Origin: Pyrrhoderma lamaoense
Lineage: Eukaryota; Basidiomycota; Agaricomycetes; Hymenochaetales; Hymenochaetaceae
Assembly: GCA_002794735.1 (NCBI GenBank)
Contig: NBAZ01000031.1
Location: forward strand, 94,681-158,680
Length of the DNA: 64,000 nucleotides
Direction of reading: 5' to 3'
The notes beneath the pieces were generated by a model. It worked only from the letters and a program-made list of their open reading frames with translations, was not told the DNA's origin and made no database searches. Of this stretch, positions 57,771 to 64,000 are shown piece after piece (position 1 is the stretch's first letter; every line of letters begins with the position of its first letter). The translations under genes were made by a program, and so were the position numbers.

Positions 57771-60021
57771 GCGAACAAGAACGATTTCAAAATCTTCTAT
57801 TAGCGTATTTCGAAGAGTAGATATGAATGCTCTATGAAGATTCGTATCACCATCGTCCTTACTTGAATCGAACTTGATAACTTCGGGTCGGTCAATTTCC
57901 TTCTTTTCATATGTTTTCACGATTACTTTTCGTAGTATTCGCACAGCACTTGCGAGATCTTTGAAGTACCGAGGAATGCACCCATCAACAGCATCTTTGA
58001 AATGATACTCTTGCTGGATGAATAAATAGCGCTCTGCAGATGTCAAGATGCCAGGGAACAGAGTTCGCTTATTATCTCTACGAGTGTCAGACGATAGTGC
58101 ATCAAGCACATCATTTCCAGATCGTGCCTTTTTCTCAAATGAGAACAACGCCCAAACCATAATCCACCAGACTGACTCAATATCGTGAATGTAATTATAA
58201 CAGATGCCGGAGCCCTTATTCGCTTGTGAGCTCTCAGACTCCTGTTCTTCTCTAGACGCCAGTAGCATTGCAACAGGATTGATTTCGCCTTCGTCGTCTT
58301 CATAGGCAAACAGATATCTCCCGTAGGCTATCTCAGCAGCCATGAAATCGAGAGTACCCTGAATACAATAGCATCAGAAATAATGGATACTGATATTAGG
58401 TAATGAAAACATTGCATACTGTTTGCACATCATATCTTGCACCAATCCCAATATTCTTCGCAAATTCAAGATCTCCTAGCATCCCTCGCTTCTCACCTGT
58501 CACAGGATCGACATACAAGTATATATTCCTTGTACTAATATCTCGATGCACCCACCCTGCCTTGTGGATGCGTAGGAGAGCTAGCTTATTATGATCACTT
58601 TCAGGTATTCTGGGATCAATAAAGAATCAACACTCACTCTCAATCACGTCAATCAGTACAAGCAGTATATCCTTACTGTTGGTCAGCTCATAAAACGGAA
58701 TGGCGACCTCATTATACAAAATACGGTAGTGAGTCCGATGGGGATTACTTTCTTTCTGGTCATCCTCATGGAGTATAGGATTATTGAGAGTATAATCTGT
58801 GCTTTCTTGAGCACCATTATTGACTCTGGCACTCTTACCAACATCTGCAACCTCAGGTGATTTAGTATGAAGAACCACTCTTTCTGTGTGGTCCACAACA
58901 TCATCCACCTTCACTTGTTCGTATGCCAAGTACGAAAGGACATGTTTATCAACATAATCTCGGTCGTCAAGATCACTAATATCATTCAATATCATGTCTC
59001 GAATATCAGGTTCGGGAATCCGCCCATCTGATAACCAATAATCCTTGAGTACGACCATACCTGCTTTCTTTCCATTGATGATCTTATGAGCTTTGTACAC
59101 ACGTGTTCCCGATCCAATAACCCACTCTGCTCGCTGACGGGAAAGAGTGAGTGACTCATTTGTTGATACAAGAGTTCCAGATATATCAATCATGTAGTTA
59201 CGCTCGTCGTCGGCAAGATCGACAGAGATGGTCGGATCCCATCCAAGGTCGGACTTGGAAGCATACAATAAAGAGAGAAGTATTTTGACAACACTTCGGT
59301 GGTCCTTCATATGCGTTCATCAGTATCGATTTGTATCCAGATGAGCGGAACTGCGCACCTTATTGAGATCAAATTGACTACTACTGAGTATCGAACGTCT
59401 TGAGAGGAAGCACACTTGGATAGTGGTATCAGTCATATGTAATCCGTATATGAATCTCCGGCAAGCATCATATGCCATTATATGGTGCATGCAGTTTATG
59501 ACTTGTTCGATGTCCTATTCAGGATGTTATTACTTTGAGATATCCCAGAAATTGGAATAACTCACATCAGGAGTGCTTTCCGTATTATCCTTGCTGAACG
59601 AGATAGGAATGGCAACATCATACCAGCATCTTCTACTTTTATCCTTTTCTGTCGCATCTGACAAGAGTAATGCGCCGTCTATTTGAAAATATTCGGATAA
59701 ATCCACTCGATTCCCATCTGTTTCCAACTCCAGAATGCTTGTCGATATTTCAGATGATATATCATTTGACTCATTAGCCATTGCACTCAGAACATCAGTC
59801 AATGGTCCCTTGAGAGTTGCAGCGTTATTATAATTTCGCTTCTTGGTCTTGTTGAGATCGACCCATCCATATCTTCCTTTCCGTAGCTCCTTGTAGACGA
59901 ATCTTCTCTTCAGTTTATCGCATATCCTCTCAATATCAACCACTTTCTGGATTGGTGGTAAAACATGGTCGAAGAAATATTGGGTGGATATCTGGTTTAC
60001 TGATGGTCCAGGGTTATCCAT
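57756..60021 (-). CDS. Unit P: FunK1-like kinase, type Ia, C-terminus supplied by an LTR, 680 aa
   Basis: Exons in transcript order: 60021-59566, 59514-59359, 59304-58638, 58580-58420, 58358-57756; 2,043 nt, open. Motifs: IGSGTRVYKA, VVLKDYW, GWVHRDISTRNIY, GDLEFAKN, HDIESVWW. As in O, Arg stands before the catalytic Asn. The residue before the last one of exon 4 is Gln (VQT) where others have Arg. Exon 5 runs to EIVLVR and then enters the LTR, which supplies CRTS and a stop; the lost part was only a short tail that already contained a stop. The kinase core is therefore complete. Exon 3 has the same 36-nt deletion as O and Q. Whether the LTR also alters the transcript end is unknown. Confidence 0.82.
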
Positions 60022-61237
60022 TATCGCTCTCTTCTGTGAATCGTAGAGTCCGACACTTTGGAACCAATCTACGTAGATGATTTTAGTCGTGTCTTCTTCG
60101 CTTTCTCTGAAATTTGACCTGTGTCTCCGTGGAATGTGTAGGTATCTGATATGCGTATATGACTGTGAATGAAAGGTTCAGTATCCCAGTCAAGACTCCT
60201 AATCTCAGATGCAAGCTCTAGCAAAAGGTGATTGTAGTTTCAGCTTTCAAAAGTCAAAGGTGGTTTCGAGTAAAACACGACTAGTCACGTCAGAAACACA
60301 TGTAATAAGCACGTAAAATGGAAATAAGCGGATTGGCAGTGAGTAAGTATCATGAAGAGGAGAATGGGGAGGTAGATAATGAAGTGATATCTGATCAAAG
60401 AACTGTTTGTAGTTAATACAGAACAGGACGACGAATTCAAATAATCAACAAAAATAGACATCGAAATAAACGAAGGAACATTTGAGTCACATATAAGTCA
60501 CTATCACTTATTTATAGATATCGACCTCTCTAAATTACCATTGATGTGACTTCATTTCATGCCTTTATTCGACTCACCAAGTTTATCCATCAGATTCTAA
60601 TTCAATAGATCCCGAAAAATATGTTTCAATGAATATGAAAGACACAGGTATCTCCTTAATGTAAATAAGGCAAGAACTGCCTTGTTCACGCATCATCTCA
60701 GTGAAGACCTTCAACACAGGTTTTACTAGAAGCTGAATTTGAGTTGATACATTACCAAAATTAGTAGTTATACATAGGAGAGTATGAGCGATTATGGAGG
60801 AGCACATAGTACAGACCCATTAAACCCAGTTGCTAACAATAAACAGACATGAAGCGAATCAGGTAGTCTTGACTCAGAACATGGTCGTTTGCACTACAAT
60901 TGTGATTACTACCAGAGTTCTTATTACTTACTACAAGTACTATCTCCACCATCTTACACATAGTTCAAATACAACAAGAAATATATAAGTGATTAGTATT
61001 AAATTTTCAAGCCAGATGTGATAGTATACGGAGATATGTAGGTTGAGTATGTCATAACACGAGGGAAACGAGTGTAATCAAAAATTGAAAACAGATCAAA
61101 ATATAAGTTTTACGTAGTCTATTTATTATATCTTTCTATAACTGTGTCCGGTGGTTTGTTGATGCTTATAATCAGTGAAACCTAGATATCTATTGTTAGA
61201 CATCGAAGTGAGTTAAATTTCAGTGGAATACATACTT
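60022..61237. other. Spacer between units P and Q
   Basis: In - orientation: promoter region of P with the module at 60254-60281 (232 nt upstream of the ATG), then the type Ib 3' flank of Q including the possible extra 3' exon near 61190-61128. No other gene seen. Confidence 0.5.
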
Positions 61238-63555
61238 TTATCGTTTTGGCAAACCTTCGATAGCTCGTTTGGTGGTAGTTGACCTAGAATCAGACGAGGG
61301 AACGAGAACAATATCGAAATCTTCCATATATCTCTCAGTATCACGAAGAGCGGAAAGGAGTGCCTTGTGAAGGCATGCACCCTCACTATCATCGTTTGAT
61401 TTAAATGTGATGACAGTGGGATTGTCAGCTTCTTCTCTTTCGTATGTCTTCATAATCTCTTCACGTGAGGCACGCAGAGTATGAACGAGCCTATTGAAGT
61501 ATTGGGGAATGCACCCTTTAACAGAGGCCACAAAAACACCTTCAATAGAGAAGAAGTCTCTACGATGCGTAGAACTCAGAACGCCGGGGAACAGAGTTTG
61601 CTTTTTCTTCCCACGGGCACTGGATGCCATCGGATCAAGTACATCATCTCCTAATGGCATCTTTTTTTCAAATGAGAACAACGCCCAAACTGCGATCCAC
61701 CAAACTGATTCAAGATCGTGGATGTAGTTGTAGCAAATACCAGGACCGACAGCTATTTGAGAAACGCTATATGTCTGCTCGTTTACATATGAATACAACC
61801 TCGAGAGTATATCATCTTCACTCTTTTTCTTCTTTTCGGTAAACAAGTAATTTCCAGCAGCTACTTCGATAGCCATGAAATCGAGAGTACCCTGAATACA
61901 ATAGCATCAGAAATAATGGATACTGCTATTAGGTAATGAAAACATTGCATACTATTCGCACATCATATCTTGCACCAATCCCAATATTCTTCGCAAATTC
62001 AAGGTCCCCAAGCATTCCTCGCTTCTCACCCGTCACAGGATCGATATATAGGTATATATTCCCTGTACTAATATCTCGATGCACCCACCCTGCTTTGTGG
62101 ATGCGTAGGAGAGCTAGTTTATTAACGATCAATCTTAGGTATTCTGGTATCAATAAAGAATCAACACTCACTCTCAATCACGTCAATCAGTACAAGCAGT
62201 ATATCCTTACTGTTGGTCAGTTCATAAAACGGAATGGCGATCTCATTATACAAGATACGGTAGTGAGTCCGATGGGGATTACTTTCTCTCTGGTCATCCT
62301 CATGGAGTATAGGATTATTGAGAGTATAATCTGTGCTTTCTTGAGCACCATTATTGACTCTGGCACTCTTACCAACATCTGCAACCTCAGGTGCTTTAGT
62401 ATGAAGAATCACTCTTTCTGTGTGGTCCACAACATCATCCACCTTCACTTGTTCGTATGCCAAGCACGAAAGTACATGCTTATCAACATAATCTCGGTCA
62501 TCAAGATCAGTAATATCATTCAATATCATGTCTCGAATATCAGGTTCAGGAGTCTGCCCATCTGATAACCAATAATCCTTGAGTACGACCATACCTGCCT
62601 TCTCTCCATTGATGATCTTATGAGCCTTGTACACACGTGTTCCCGATCCAATAACCCACTCTGCTCGCTGACGGGAAAGAGTGAGTGACTCATTTGTTGA
62701 TACAAGAGTTCCAGATATATCAATCATGTAGTTACGCTCGTCGTCGGCAAGATCGACAGAGATGGTCGGATCCCATCCAAGATCGGAATTGGAAGCATAT
62801 AATAAAGAGAGAAGTATTTTGACAACACTTCGGTGGTCCTTCATATGCGTTCATCAGTATCGATTTGTATCCAGATGAGCGGAACTGCGCACCTTATTGA
62901 GATCAAATTGACTACTACTGAGTATCGAACGTCTTGAGAGGAAGCACACTTGAATGGTGGTATCAGTCATATGTAATCCGTATATGAATCTCCGGCAAGC
63001 ATCATTTGCCATTATATGTTGCATGCAGTTTATGACTTGTTCGATGTCCTATTCAGGATGTTATCACCTTGAAGTATTTCAAAAACTGGAATAACTCACA
63101 TCAGGAGTGCTTTCCGTATTATCCTTACTGAACAAGATAGGAATGGCAACATTATACCAGCACCTTCTACTTTTATACTTCTCCGTTACATCTGACAAGA
63201 GTAATGAGCCGTCGATATGAAAATATTCGGATAAATATATTCGATTCCCATCTGTTTCCAACTCCAGAATGCTTGAGGATATATCAGATGATATATCATT
63301 TGGACCATTAATCATTGCATTCAGGACATCAGTCAATGGTCCCTTGAGAGTTGCAGCGTTATTATTATTCCGCTTCTTAGTCTTGTTGAGATCGATCCAT
63401 CCATATCTTCCTTTCCGTAGCTCCTTGTAGACGAATCTTCTCTTCAACCTATCACATATCCTCTCAATATCAATCACTTTCTGGATTGGTGGTAGAACAT
63501 GATCGAAAAAGCATTGATTGGATACCTGGTTTACCGATAATCCAGAGTTATCCAT
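61238..63555 (-). CDS. Unit Q: FunK1-like kinase, Ia/Ib chimera, 697 aa
   Basis: Exons in transcript order: 63555-63100, 63048-62893, 62838-62172, 62113-61953, 61891-61238; 2,094 nt, open. IGSGTRVYKA, VVLKDYW, GWVHRDISTGNIY, GDLEFAKN and HDLESVWW are intact; the residue before intron 4 is Ile (VRI). Intron 4 and the first codons of exon 5 are type Ia, but from MAIEVAAGNYLF onward exon 5 and the 3' flank are type Ib, placing a recombination junction at about 61865-61885. The tail is shortened by an internal loss and ends KRAIEGLPKR, stop, so only part of the basic motif remains. Exon 3 has the 36-nt deletion shared with O and P. Confidence 0.87.
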
Positions 63556-64000
63556 TATCGCTCTTTTCTTTGACTCGTAGAGTCCGACAATTTTGAACCA
63601 ATCTACGTAGATGATTTTAGTCGTGTCTTCTCCGTTTTCTCTGAAATCTGACCTTTGTCTCCGTGGAGTGTATAGGTATCTGCTATGCGTATATGGATGT
63701 GGATGAAAGGTCCAGTATTCTAGTCAAGACTCCTACTATCGGATGCAAGTTCGAGCAGGAGGTGATCGTAGTTTCAACTTTCAAAAGTCAAAGGTGGTTT
63801 CGAGTAAAACACGACCAGTCACGCTCGAAGTGCATGTAATAAGCACGTAAAATGGAAATAAGCGAGTTGGCAATGAGTAAGTATCATGTAGAAGAGAATG
63901 GGTTGGTAGATAATGAAGTGAAATGATTTCGGATCAAAGAATTGTTTGTAGTAAATACAGAACAGAACTATGGGTTCAAATAATTAACAAAAGATAAACA
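63556..64000. other. Promoter region of unit Q, running off the window
   Basis: Type I promoter spacer in - orientation. The conserved module at 63788-63815 lies 232 nt upstream of the ATG. No further unit is visible before the window ends. Confidence 0.5.
63788..63815 (-). promoter_or_regulatory. Conserved upstream module of unit Q
   Basis: On the - strand GTCGTGTTTTACTCGAAACC then ACCTTTGA, identical to the copies before B, F and H. Confidence 0.5.

Noticed and set aside
1..64000. RIP (repeat-induced point mutation) as the cause of the pseudogenes
   Set aside because: Most lesions are single-base indels and LTR insertions; the stops are mixed (G to A, C to T, C to G), and long repeats remain identical, unlike RIP-treated DNA.
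1..64000. CRISPR-like or bacterial repeat system
   Set aside because: The repeats are kilobase-long gene units with introns, not short direct repeats with spacers; no cas-like genes.

Overview
The window looks like a piece of an AT-rich basidiomycete (Agaricomycete-type) genome. The evidence is: genes split by 50-61 nt GT-AG introns; a tandem array of proteins with the hallmarks of the fungal-specific kinase family FunK1 (Pfam Pkinase_fungal), namely an HRDIS.GNI catalytic loop, a GT.DFM.. segment after the activation loop, and a C-lobe HD(I/L)ES.WW motif; and GC-rich LTR retrotransposon sequences inserted among them. The species cannot be named from sequence alone. Nothing bacterial, no tRNA or rRNA and no CRISPR array was seen.

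Almost all of the DNA is one kinase array. Sixteen kinase units and six more decayed relics can be recognised. A standard unit has five coding exons (456, 156, 703, 161 and about 600-675 nt; intron phases 0, 0, 1, 0) and encodes about 680-716 residues: an N-terminal region (1-204, exons 1-2), an N-lobe with glycine loop and beta3 Lys (exon 3), a short HRD/DLE exon (exon 4), and a C-lobe plus tail (exon 5). I sort the units as type I (active-looking; subtypes Ia, Ib, Ic by exon 5 and 3' flank), type II (HRD changed to HHA, all broken) and type III (relics without exons 1-2).

From 1 to about 46 kb all units are on the + strand: A(II, broken), relic, B(Ib, broken by an LTR), C(Ia, intact), D(II, broken), relic, F(hybrid, intact), G(II, broken, LTR inside), relic stub, H(Ib, intact core), I(Ia, truncated), J(II, broken), relic, K(hybrid, many frameshifts), relic, L(Ic, intact), a full retrotransposon, M(Ic-like, intact core). 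The order II-III-Ib-Ia recurs as a higher-order repeat of about 11.5 kb. After a junction at about 46.7-48.7 kb the array continues on the - strand: N(Ic), O(Ib), relic, a chimeric solo LTR, P(Ia, ends inside an LTR) and Q(Ib/Ia chimera), all with an intact kinase core.

One LTR family supplies the mobile DNA: a young 3,982-bp element (38741-42722, - strand) with near-identical LTRs, a 4-bp target duplication and only a gag-like ORF, plus four solo LTRs and one decayed copy. Three of the solo LTRs lie in kinase genes; the fourth marks a probable deletion.

Taken together, nine units keep an open, catalytically plausible kinase core, and the rest are pseudogenes in several stages of decay. Long tracts that look identical between units, hybrid genes and repeated loss of a C-terminal bipartite NLS-like tail point to ongoing unequal crossing-over and gene conversion. 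No substrate or pathway can be read from the sequence.
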